From: Leishmania donovani
Lineage: Eukaryota; Euglenozoa; Kinetoplastea; Trypanosomatida; Trypanosomatidae
Direction: 5' to 3'
Assembly: GCF_000227135.1 (NCBI RefSeq)
Contig: NC_018234.1
Span: 165,278-229,277, forward strand
DNA length: 64,000 nt
Below, piece by piece: positions 29,284 through 38,231 of the stretch. Below the pieces are notes generated by a model. That model did not search any database. It saw only the letters and a list, made by a program, of their open reading frames with translations, and had not been told where the DNA came from. A program made the position numbers and the translations under genes. Each line of letters starts with the position of its first letter. The first letter of the stretch is position 1.

Positions 29284-30266
29284 TTCCATCCTCGGCGCAC
29301 AAGGGCAAGCTAAGTTGCGGGAGAGGCGCACGCAAGCCTCGCGAACTTCACGAAGGATATCGCTGCGAGACAGAGAGTGCGTACCAGTGCATGCCTCTGA
29401 GACAAGAGTTGGCCAGGGGCACCGAGAGAGAGGGGGAAGGGATAGAAGACGCAGGCAAATCAGAGACGCACATCAGTGCATCCCACACATATCTCGCAGC
29501 CCCCCCCCATTCCCCTTGCCCCTCTCCGCACGGCCCGGGCAAGTGCACGCAGCGTGTGCGGCTGCTTCATTCTTCGATCACCGTGCGCCTCCTTCTGCTG
29601 CCGTTGCGCATGTAGAAGCCCTCACATACACGAGATCGCCACGACGACGACAACGATGATGATGCGGTTCTGTCACATAAGAGAGAAAGGAGAGTGATAG
29701 CGTCTAACATACATGCAAGATGAAAAGAGGCTACGGGAAGACGAGGGGTGGGGCACACAAGGAAAAAGAAGGAGTGAGAGTACGAGGCCACCCACACCCC
29801 AAAACTCCCTCCCCCCCCCCAACGCGTGCATGCAATACGTGCGTATGCCGCGACAGTGACATCAGCAAGCGTATGCACGCACGCGCGCGCGCACGCGCAG
29901 ACAAGTAGACAGGCGAAAGGAAGCTGTCACCCGGTTATGGTACATCACATGTATGAGCGTGCGTGAGCAGGCACGCACGCCTTCGCCTTCCTTACTCCAG
30001 CTCTCTCTGCATCCGCAGTCGCCGCCATCGTCAGTGCCTCGCACATGTGCGGCAACAGTAACGCGCCAAGGATGGAGGGAGGCTGAGAAGGCGAAGGCGT
30101 TCGAGAAAGCGGTGGTGGCGGTGGTGGGCGTCCAGCTAGCTAGAGAGAGAGAGCGTCAGAAAGAAGGACACACACACGGAAACCGACGCCCTGCAGGTGG
30201 CACCCCTCTCCCTTGTACAACAGTGCCCACAACCTGAATGCACACCTGACGCGAGCCTAGCATGGG

Positions 30267-33200
30267 TCAATCCCGCCGCTGGCTCGCCTCCTCTTGCAGC
30301 TTCGCGATCAGCGTCGGGCTCAGGCGCGTCCCTGCCAACATCAGGACTCCAACGCGCCTGTTCACGCGCAGGAGGGCGGTGAAGTGCCGCATGGAAGGCA
30401 GAGAGATGCCGGGGTTGTTCTCCAGGTGCACCTCACGCACCGTGTGGTTCGTGGCTAGCGCGTAGCAAAGGCTCTCCGCGTCCGTGTTATCCAGGGACAT
30501 GTTGTTGAAGTACACGACGCGGAGACGAGGCAGGTGCTCAAGGAGGTGCAGTACGGCGACAAAGCCATTGTGGCCGACGTAGTTGGCGCTGAGGTCGATC
30601 TCCTCGACGGAGTATGTGAACTCCGGCTGCACCGGGAGCTTGCGCATCAAGTAGCTGTTCGGGCGGCACTGCTGCGCCTCACAGCAGCGGGCGTAGACAT
30701 CGCGAAGAGAGGGACCATAGAGGGTGCCGCCCTCTGCCTCGCGCAGGGCCTGCTGAACGGCAGGGTCGCCCTTGCCAACCAGCTGCTCGTAGAGCTGCCG
30801 CTGCTTCAGCTGCTCGGCAGCGGCCGTGTCATCGTTGTCGACCACAGAAGGGCACGTAGTAGTACCCAGCCTCGCTGCTGCATCCGGGCTGCGACCCACC
30901 GCGTCGCCGTCGCCGCTGATGTCGGGCAGTTCGCTAGTGGGCAGAGCTGAGGCGGAGCAGACGACCTGGGTTTTCAGCACCTCTCCGGCGCCAGCGTCTG
31001 CCGCGGCGCTGGAGATGTAGCTTGCCACGAGTATGCTGCCACTGCCTCTCCGACGATAAATCGCCGTACGCGCCTCGATGCCGTCACCACTCTCGGAGGC
31101 GACGGAGGCGGGCGGATGGCTACCGGCAAGCGACGCCGCAGATGGGCCCACAGAGGCGGATGCGAGAGGAGCGGCGTCAAGCGGAGCCGTACAGGCATAC
31201 GCCTCCTCGTGGCTACACGCAAAGGCGTCGTGACCGTCCTCCATAAACCCGCTCATGGCGTCGTCGGCGTCGCTGTGGTCGCCCGCCAGGCTGGCCGAGC
31301 CGCTCTCCCGCAGGTGGGAGATGTTGGTCACGCTGATGCGGGAGCTGCTGTTCGCGGACGAAGAGAAATCGGCATGCAGCGTGTCACGCATGCCGCCGCC
31401 TGGTGCGCTGAAAGCCTTATCGGCGGAGGCGAGCGCCGACGCCGGTAGCGTAGCCGTCACAAGCGCGTCGCTGGTCAGCGACGCCGTGAACAGGGAGGCC
31501 GAAATCAGTGATGTTCGGGCGGCTTCAGTGCCGAAGGCGCTTGCGCCGTCCGCCTCGGATCCCCCGCGGTGTCCGCCGTGCGCGTGCAGGCCGCCTTCGT
31601 TGATGTTGGCGGCAGACACGGAGCGACGAGTAGGCGCAATGCCACCTTCCTCTGGCGACACCACCGCTTCGACGCCGCCTTCGACGCGGCCGTCATTGCC
31701 GAGCGACAGAAAGTGAAGGTGACGCTCGCGCGTCGCGGCCACGATGCGAGGATCCCTGGCGGCGAGCATCGTCGGGTGCGGCGTGGCAGCGGCGGCCGAC
31801 AGCGACGACGGCGAGCCTGGTGTGGCGCACTGCACCGGCTGCGGGACCGCGTCGCCGAGCTGCTTGTCGTCGCTGTATGCGTGTATGACGTCCTCCTCCA
31901 TGAGGCGAATGTTTCGTGCACGGTAGCGACTGACACGCGCGCTCTTCTCGAAGTTGTTCTGCGGCAGGTACTCCATCCCATGCACAAGCTGCTGAAACAC
32001 GTAGAGGTGGGCATCGAAGACACCACCGCTGAGCTTCGCGATGTAGAGTGCCGTCACACCCAGGTTGCCGACGAGGGTTGAGGCGATGAGCGACTTGACG
32101 ACGCAGCCGAGGGGCTCGTAGGTAAACGTCATGGTACGCAAGCGCCCTGTGCGGCTGCCCATGAACAAGTTTGATGGAAGGCCCACCATTTTCGCATCCG
32201 GGAACACCTCCGCGACGCGGGCCGCCTTGAGCTCGCTGTACTGCTCGGTCGACATCACCTTCGGGTATCCCATGCGCGACACCTCTTCGACTTCGACGCA
32301 CACAATGATGGGGCTGACCTTGTACTTGGCGACCCCAGTAATCTCCGCCGCGGCAATGTCGTCCAGCAGCCGCTCGTACACGCTGAGCTTCAGGGTGAGG
32401 CAGGTGATGGATCCCACGCCGACCGTCTTCGCCGGTGAGTAGTCGGGCAGCACCCGCATCGGGTACAACGGAGTGACAAAGACGATGGCTGCCTTGTGGT
32501 CGACGTACTGCAGCTGGCCGAAAGCCTCCTGCTGCTCGCTGAGCGGCGTCGTCGGGCCAACGTTGTGATAGGTAATGTCGACACCGAACTGTACCCGTCC
32601 CGGCGACGCGTACACCGGTAGAAGAACCTTCCGCACGTACCCCTCCAACTCCTCGGCGTCCGTGCACCGCGCGCGTAGCAAGTAGCCGCGCTGCCCGACA
32701 ATGGTGCCGATGGCGTACACGTGGCTCTCCTGCAACTCGGAGCGATCGTGCAGGGTGTAGCGCAGCTGAAAGGAGCGGTGGCGGCCGCCCAGCTGGTAGG
32801 TGCAGCGAAGCTTGTCGCCAATGTGCAGCCGCGCCAGCCGCGTGTCGCCGTCGATGCTCGCGACGTGGGGGTCACGCAAGACAAACTGCACGCAATGCTT
32901 GCAGAACCCCTTGAGGTCCATGCCGGGAGCGGGGAGGCAGTAGAAGAGCTCCACCGCCTTCGACTTCTCCACCCACCACGCGTCCCCGTCGACGCGGTCG
33001 TCCGCGACTGTTGGCGCCGTCTCTGCCCGCTTGCCGACGTCGCTCGAGCTCGTGAAAGAGTGCTGCTCTGCGTGCTGGTAGCCGATGTTCGCTGTGGCAG
33101 GGCTCGCGCTGAGGCTGCCTCTACTCATGCTTGGCTGACGCAACGAGACGCCGGCGCCTGGTGAGCCCCCTGCCGCGGTGACAGGCTGCGGCGGCGACTG

Positions 33201-33728
33201 CACCACCGCCGCTCGATCCGTGTAGGAAAGCACTGCGAACATCGGCGACAATTCAGCTTGCGTCGGTAGCCTCTCGCGCTGCGCGAGCCCGACCGCCGTC
33301 CTGTCCAGGTCGATGAACTCGTACTCCCACTGCGGGGAGCACTGGATGAGGAGCTGGCCTGCCTGATGCACAAACTGCAGAGCAAACTTCCACTCTCGCC
33401 GCATGTCCCCGGTGGTACTGTTCTTGTCTGACGGCACGTGTGCGGGCTGCTGCTGCAGTGCGGAATGTTGATGGTTTAGAGACCGTGACGAGCGCCGGTG
33501 CACCTGAGACGTGGACGTGAGGGACCCGCCATTGTGGTCGTCTGCGTCGTCAGAAGTGGTGGGGCACAGCACAGAGCTCGTCGCAGATCGCCGCGCCGCC
33601 GCCATCCCCATGCTTGCGGAAGCCAAAGAGCCGCGCTCTTGCATCAAGGCCTTCTGCACAGCCGTCGGCACCGCGCCGGCGGCTAGGTGGCCCCAGTGAC
33701 CGTTCTTGCGCGGGATGGGCGACGTCAT
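30267..33728 (-). CDS. Conserved 1153-aa protein with C-terminal leucine-rich repeats
   Basis: Begins at the ATG at 33728 (MTSPIPRKNGHWGHL). The frame extends 24 codons further upstream only through a GTG and a pyrimidine tract that is clearly 5' UTR. Three parts are visible. The N-terminal region is Ser-rich with WKFALQFVHQAGQLLIQCSP. The central globular region is about residues 200-640, including HVYAIGTIVGQRGYLLRARC near 330-370, which is reminiscent of a Mog1/PsbP-like strand-turn-helix but not proven. A disordered Ser/Ala region follows, then leucine-rich/RNI-type repeats near 1040-1150: VEEIDLSANYVGHNGFVAVL, LRVVYFNNMSLDNTDAESL and VREVHLENNPGISL. I do not recognise a named function. 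The repeats suggest a protein-binding role. It sits between GPHR and the rod-family gene on the same transcription unit. Confidence 0.82.
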   Translation of the reverse strand: MTSPIPRKNGHWGHLAAGAVPTAVQKALMQERGSLASASMGMAAARRSATSSVLCPTTSDDADDHNGGSLTSTSQVHRRSSRSLNHQHSALQQQPAHVPSDKNSTTGDMRREWKFALQFVHQAGQLLIQCSPQWEYEFIDLDRTAVGLAQRERLPTQAELSPMFAVLSYTDRAAVVQSPPQPVTAAGGSPGAGVSLRQPSMSRGSLSASPATANIGYQHAEQHSFTSSSDVGKRAETAPTVADDRVDGDAWWVEKSKAVELFYCLPAPGMDLKGFCKHCVQFVLRDPHVASIDGDTRLARLHIGDKLRCTYQLGGRHRSFQLRYTLHDRSELQESHVYAIGTIVGQRGYLLRARCTDAEELEGYVRKVLLPVYASPGRVQFGVDITYHNVGPTTPLSEQQEAFGQLQYVDHKAAIVFVTPLYPMRVLPDYSPAKTVGVGSITCLTLKLSVYERLLDDIAAAEITGVAKYKVSPIIVCVEVEEVSRMGYPKVMSTEQYSELKAARVAEVFPDAKMVGLPSNLFMGSRTGRLRTMTFTYEPLGCVVKSLIASTLVGNLGVTALYIAKLSGGVFDAHLYVFQQLVHGMEYLPQNNFEKSARVSRYRARNIRLMEEDVIHAYSDDKQLGDAVPQPVQCATPGSPSSLSAAAATPHPTMLAARDPRIVAATRERHLHFLSLGNDGRVEGGVEAVVSPEEGGIAPTRRSVSAANINEGGLHAHGGHRGGSEADGASAFGTEAARTSLISASLFTASLTSDALVTATLPASALASADKAFSAPGGGMRDTLHADFSSSANSSSRISVTNISHLRESGSASLAGDHSDADDAMSGFMEDGHDAFACSHEEAYACTAPLDAAPLASASVGPSAASLAGSHPPASVASESGDGIEARTAIYRRRGSGSILVASYISSAAADAGAGEVLKTQVVCSASALPTSELPDISGDGDAVGRSPDAAARLGTTTCPSVVDNDDTAAAEQLKQRQLYEQLVGKGDPAVQQALREAEGGTLYGPSLRDVYARCCEAQQCRPNSYLMRKLPVQPEFTYSVEEIDLSANYVGHNGFVAVLHLLEHLPRLRVVYFNNMSLDNTDAESLCYALATNHTVREVHLENNPGISLPSMRHFTALLRVNRRVGVLMLAGTRLSPTLIAKLQEEASQRRD

Positions 33729-34605
33729 GGTGTGGGGGCCATGGAAAACCGGGGGAGGAGGGAAGGAAAGAGACGGCCTACGAGAGACGCGCAAGCTCAC
33801 TGTCGGTGCGCAGGCCGAAATTCAACGCAGCCAGAGAGAGGGCGGGCGGGCGGGGGGTGTCCGCAGTGGTCGAAAACCGAAGGTGTTGAAGGGCACGTGG
33901 CCACCAGGAGGACGAGGAGGGGTGTGAAAAGTAAAGAGCGAGAGAGCAGGGTGCACGGGAAGTGGCCAGAGAACGACGGCGCCTCACTGATGAAACGCGC
34001 GCACGGACACTGATGATGGTGAGGTGACTGCATATATGGACGGGTGAGCGATAGCACCGCCGCGAGACATCGCACGCTCATTCCGTGCATTGTGGCAGGA
34101 GACGTCATGGCGTTGGGAGAACACAGCTATGCAGATGAGCGCGTGATTCATCGCGGATGTCAGCACCGCCATGCACGACCAAACTGACCCGCTCACAGGG
34201 GAGGAGGGCCGAGCGAGAGCGAGAGCGAGAGATATAGAGAGAGTACACCGACATGACGTGCCGCCGCCAAGCGTTCGTGTTTTACGACTTGGTTCACGAC
34301 GAGCGATAATGCGGATGATCAGCATTCGCCTCCGTGCGCGAACAGGAAAAGACCGAAGAAAGAGAGATGAAATGGTGGGCACACCATGACGTGCTCACGC
34401 CCCGCACCGAGCACGAGGAGACGCGCGACGATCACTCCGATCCAGCGCGGTGAGACGGCAAACAATACGAGAAAGACACAGACAGCGCGAAGAGGGAGGA
34501 GGGGGAGGTGTGGCTGCAGCTCTTTCTCCCGGTGCATGAAGCAGCCGGCACAACAGCCATCAAGTGCGCCGCATTCGCCTGCGGCCATCATCGACCTTCC
34601 GCTGC
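33729..34605. other. Intergenic spacer
   Basis: About 0.88 kb without a supported gene. On the minus strand a strong pyrimidine tract (33740-33775) lies just before the ATG at 33728, but no AG follows it before the start. The acceptor is probably the AG at 33778-33779 upstream of that tract. Confidence 0.55.
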
Positions 34606-37113
34606 TCAGCCCACCACATGTTGCTCCTCACCACCGCTGGAAGTGTACACAACAGACAACAGCGTATCACGCAGCACAACGCTGCGCACGACGACGGCGC
34701 CGCCGCAGCCGACCAAAAAGCACCAGTCACTTAGCCGCTGGTAGTAGTAGTATGGCAGAGAGCCCAGCACGGCGAGGAGCACGTTGGGTGCGGCGGTGCC
34801 GTCAGGCGGCGGCGCCCCGCCGGGCGTGTTTGCCACGGTTCCTGGAAGGGACGAGCGCAGCATGACCAGCTGTCCAATGAAGTATACCCCGATCATCATC
34901 GAGAGACCGACGGAAATCGTCTCGGGCCGGCAGATGGCAGACCCGCTGAAAGACATCGTCACGTGGAAGAGAGCCAAGAGCACGCCGCGGATCGAGTTCA
35001 ACAACATCCACCCGTTCACCACGAGCGCCAGCGCAAGAACGACGTGAGTGCTGACCTCTACGGCAGTCACGGAGAAGGACACGGCGCCCTCGGCGTTGCG
35101 TCGACGCAAGATGAATGTGTTCTCAAGCAGCGTCACCGCCTGCGTGACGGGGTCCTGCGTAGAGGCCTTGAACAGCCACAGACTCGCCACTGTCAGGCTG
35201 ATCTTCACGGCCGAGTAGAGCGCCATGGCCACCCCGAGGCCGGCGTACCATCGGCCCACCCAAGTCGCCCCGCGCTGCGCTTCACGAAGCATGCCCTCCA
35301 CCTCGTGCAGCTGCAGGTACATCGACAGACTGAGGAAGCGTGACGCCGCCGACTCGCTGCGCAGTGTGCTGATGCGCGCGATGGCCCGCTGGCGGGAGAG
35401 GGTAGGGTTGCTGACGGCTGAGGTGGGGCTCTTGGGATAGAGACGACCGCCAGGTGAGGCGCCGCCAGCGACCGCGTGGGCGGCGTTAGAGAGTTTGTGC
35501 TGAAGCCATCCCACCGCGCCGCTGGGGCTTTGGTTCTGCGTCTGGCGCTGTGGCGCGTGCGACGGCGCTGACTGATTGCCGAGGCCGGTAGACTGCCGTA
35601 AGTCGCTGCCACCCAAAAGTCTCCCCTGTGCGGGGGAGTCGCTGATGCCGCCGCTGCCGTCAAAACCCGGATACGGGGCGTGGTAGGGGTTCGCCGGGTC
35701 AAAGCCAGCGCCTGCGCGGTAGAGAGCCGGGCTCTGCTTTGGCCGAGACGACGAGTGCCCGCGGTGCGGGCTTGGTGAGCCGGCAGCAAAGGCCGGTGAG
35801 GGCCACTCTTCATGCAGCACGCTGTACTGCAGGGCGGCGATCTGGCGCTGCGCTGCACCGTAGCTGTTTAGCACGTAGCATAGCTTCTTGTTGAAGTTTT
35901 GTTGTGCCTTCCGCAGGTCCTCCTCGCGTCCGCGCCAGTACGTGTAGGGCGCCAAGAACAAACATGGGGAGGTGACGGCGGCGTAGCCGGACAAGAGGCC
36001 GATCATCGCCACACCAACGGTCGCGACGCGCGAGGTTATGGCGCACACAAGCGCGTGCAAGTCCGCCGCAGCGGACGGCATCGCGTGCACGGCTTCAGCG
36101 ACAGGGAATGGTCGCCGCGGCTGTTGTGGCAACTGCGCCTGTCCATCGGCATCACCGCCACCACCAGGCACCTCCACCTTCGCGTCGACAAGGAGTTCGG
36201 CGACACGGTCAGCGGCGGCCTCAAGGACGCCCTCTGCAACGCTTCTCATCTGACCGGCCTCCTGCGCCGACGATCGGGTTGCCGTGTCACCGCCAGCACC
36301 GGAAGTGCTCTTGTGTTCGATCTCCCGTGGCACGTTCAGCATGGTCGTGCGGGTCTGCAGTTGCGTGTACACTCGCCGCACGGTCGCGATAGAGGTGTGT
36401 CGCACCGCGTGCACATCCAGCGCCATCACGCGCGCCGTCCACACGCCGGCGCAGACGAGAGCGGCCACCACCAGCAAGCACACCAGCACCCAGCGCAGCC
36501 GACCACAGAGCCCACGCGAGCGCGTTGTGTCCTCGCAGTCGTGCCGGAAAAGCGAGCTCAACTCGGAGCGTGGCCGGCTGCTAAAGCGGCTGCTGTACAA
36601 GTGACTCGCACCGGAACCCCAAAAGCCACTCGCGCTTCGCGATGACCTCCGCGAGCTGCAGAACCGCTTGCCAGCGGTCCGGCGGCCACTGCCACGGACA
36701 ACTAAGTGGCGCAGAAGCGAGATGACAAAGACGGCGGGGCAGGCGACTAGCACCGTGCTCAGCAAGAGCAGCAGCAGCCACGTAAAAGACCGCGCGCTAA
36801 CCCGCATGAGCGGATGGAACAGCAGTGACGTCATCGACAGCCACGACGCCCACTTGCCACCCGCTCCAGCGATGCCGCTCGCACCGCCCTCAGCAGCCGC
36901 AGTCGAGGAAGCGGCCGCAGATGGGAGCAGCGACGCCTCTGCCATGTCTACGAGGACCGCGCTGAAGAGCGACACCGACAGCGCAAAGGTGCTGGCGAAG
37001 CACCACCGCACCGCGCTGGCGTCGCTCAGTGGCTGCACCACAACGAGGCGCATGAGAAGCTCACCGAAGTAGAAGAAGACGGCGTAGCTCGCCGCCACGT
37101 AAAAGACGCTCAT
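34606..37113 (-). CDS. Golgi pH regulator / GPR89-GTG family membrane protein
   Basis: 835 residues from the ATG at 37113 (MSVFYVAASYAVFFYF). Codons further upstream start only at GTG. Two halves of the family are visible. At about residues 358-392 ITSRVATVGVAMIGLLSGYA, then AVTSPCLFLAPYTYW, matches the GVTLMALLSGFGAVNCPYTYM signature of GPHR. Near the C-terminus NSIRGVLLALFHVTMSFSG, MMIGVYFIGQLVMLRSSLP and YYYYQRLSDWCFLVGCGG match the ABA_GPCR domain (TSIRGLLITL, GMYFVSSVLLIRMSMP, FNFYHRWFDVIFLVS). Multiple hydrophobic segments flank these. The family forms a Golgi/ER anion channel that controls lumenal pH in animals, and GTG1/2 in plants. It is nearly twice the usual length of about 455, because of a Ser/Pro-rich loop at about 455-580 and an enlarged N-terminal loop with basic stretches. 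Confidence 0.88.
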   Translation of the reverse strand: MSVFYVAASYAVFFYFGELLMRLVVVQPLSDASAVRWCFASTFALSVSLFSAVLVDMAEASLLPSAAASSTAAAEGGASGIAGAGGKWASWLSMTSLLFHPLMRVSARSFTWLLLLLLSTVLVACPAVFVISLLRHLVVRGSGRRTAGKRFCSSRRSSRSASGFWGSGASHLYSSRFSSRPRSELSSLFRHDCEDTTRSRGLCGRLRWVLVCLLVVAALVCAGVWTARVMALDVHAVRHTSIATVRRVYTQLQTRTTMLNVPREIEHKSTSGAGGDTATRSSAQEAGQMRSVAEGVLEAAADRVAELLVDAKVEVPGGGGDADGQAQLPQQPRRPFPVAEAVHAMPSAAADLHALVCAITSRVATVGVAMIGLLSGYAAVTSPCLFLAPYTYWRGREEDLRKAQQNFNKKLCYVLNSYGAAQRQIAALQYSVLHEEWPSPAFAAGSPSPHRGHSSSRPKQSPALYRAGAGFDPANPYHAPYPGFDGSGGISDSPAQGRLLGGSDLRQSTGLGNQSAPSHAPQRQTQNQSPSGAVGWLQHKLSNAAHAVAGGASPGGRLYPKSPTSAVSNPTLSRQRAIARISTLRSESAASRFLSLSMYLQLHEVEGMLREAQRGATWVGRWYAGLGVAMALYSAVKISLTVASLWLFKASTQDPVTQAVTLLENTFILRRRNAEGAVSFSVTAVEVSTHVVLALALVVNGWMLLNSIRGVLLALFHVTMSFSGSAICRPETISVGLSMMIGVYFIGQLVMLRSSLPGTVANTPGGAPPPDGTAAPNVLLAVLGSLPYYYYQRLSDWCFLVGCGGAVVVRSVVLRDTLLSVVYTSSGGEEQHVVG

Positions 37114-37136
37114 AATGGTAATGGGGATGCCCACCT

Positions 37137-37138
37137 CT
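37137..37138 (-). promoter_or_regulatory. Likely trans-splice acceptor AG for GPHR
   Basis: The first AG downstream of the CT-rich tract at 37165-37192 (minus strand), 24 bases before the ATG at 37113. Confidence 0.45.
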
Positions 37139-37460
37139 CCGCATCAACAGACGCACGCGCACGCGCAGAGAGGGGAGAGAGAGAGATGGCGGGCGCGAGC
37201 GGGGCGATGAATCTGCCCAAGTCAACGGCGCCACTCCACAGGAGAGATGAAAACAGACCAAAGAAACTACGTCCCTTCCGTGCGCCGGTGCGGCGGCCGT
37301 CTCTGGCGTAGTCTCCCCCCCCCTCTCCCCCACTGGGTGGTGGATGGATGTGGATGTGGGTAGTGGGTGGTAAGTGAGCGGATGGGTTTCAATAAAAAGA
37401 CAGAGAATGAGGAGGAGGAGGAGCAGAAAGCAGGAGAGGGGGGAAGAGGGGGAAGAGGGG

Positions 37461-37485
37461 GAAGGAAGGAAGGAAGGAAGGAAGG
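37461..37485. repeat. (GAAG)n tetranucleotide repeat
   Basis: About six GAAG units within a longer GGGAAG purine tract; CTTC on the transcript strand. Confidence 0.9.
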
Positions 37486-38231
37486 GGCGTTAAGCAGCGA
37501 GTGACGTCCGACATCCGGCGACGCGCACAACCACCACCGACAGACAGACAGAGACGATGGGCAATGTGGAGGGAAGGGGGAGGGAGGCGCTGAGCGAGTG
37601 ACGGGAAGAAAGGTAAGGGCACCGGGTGATAGCGGCGATGACGGTGGTGGTGGTGGCCCCACACGCTAATGCACCATTTCGCGAGCATAGAAGGTAAGTA
37701 AGGAAGGGAGAGAGTTGAAGGCAGGGAAGGGTTTCGAGCGTATCGCATCCGCATCGGCAGCCACAGGAGGCGGAGAGGTGAGGAAAGGGGGGAGGAGAGG
37801 GGGGGGCGTTCCCGACGGAAGACGGAAGGACTGCCTCGCTTATTGTGTTCTCTTTGTTTTTGGTGGAGAGGGTGTACATCGCCCTCCACACAGCCGCACA
37901 CAGAGAGAGAGAGCCGTGTGTGTGAGTACGCTGGAGGGATGAGAGGGGGGCCTGGAACCCCGACGCGCTCACGCGCATACGCTTGCACCCTCCCACTCGC
38001 CGCTCCCAAGCCCCTTTTTCGCTGCAGAAGCGCCTCGTCGCCGGCGTCTTTGCGCCCACACCGTTGGCCACGCCTGTCTGGTGGCACGGCGCCGCAGCAG
38101 CGTCCGAAGCGAAGGGGGCAGCGGTTATCACCTCCTCCGTCTCCACTACGGGGCATATCCCCGGCAGAGGGGCACGCTCAACCCCAAGCCTGTCACACAC
38201 ACACACACGCATACACAGAGAGACAAGCACG

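Larger units (their letters stand above)
28766..30266. other. Intergenic spacer with (CA)n
   Basis: About 1.5 kb without a supported gene. It contains a (CA)n microsatellite at 29257-29283 and a C10 run near 29810. It should be the 3' UTR of the 1153-aa LRR gene and the 5' UTR of the rod-family gene. Confidence 0.65.
37114..38231. other. Intergenic spacer with (GAAG)n
   Basis: About 1.1 kb without a supported gene. It holds purine-rich repeats, (GAAG)n at 37461-37485 and G-runs near 37790-37806, and a pyrimidine tract before the GPHR start. Confidence 0.65.

Noticed and set aside
31693..32667. Long minus-strand frames inside the 1153-aa LRR gene (also 4906-5850 and 7039-8223 inside the ligase)
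   Set aside because: They are GC-driven shadow frames rich in Arg/Pro/Ser. The frame with conserved motifs is the one annotated.
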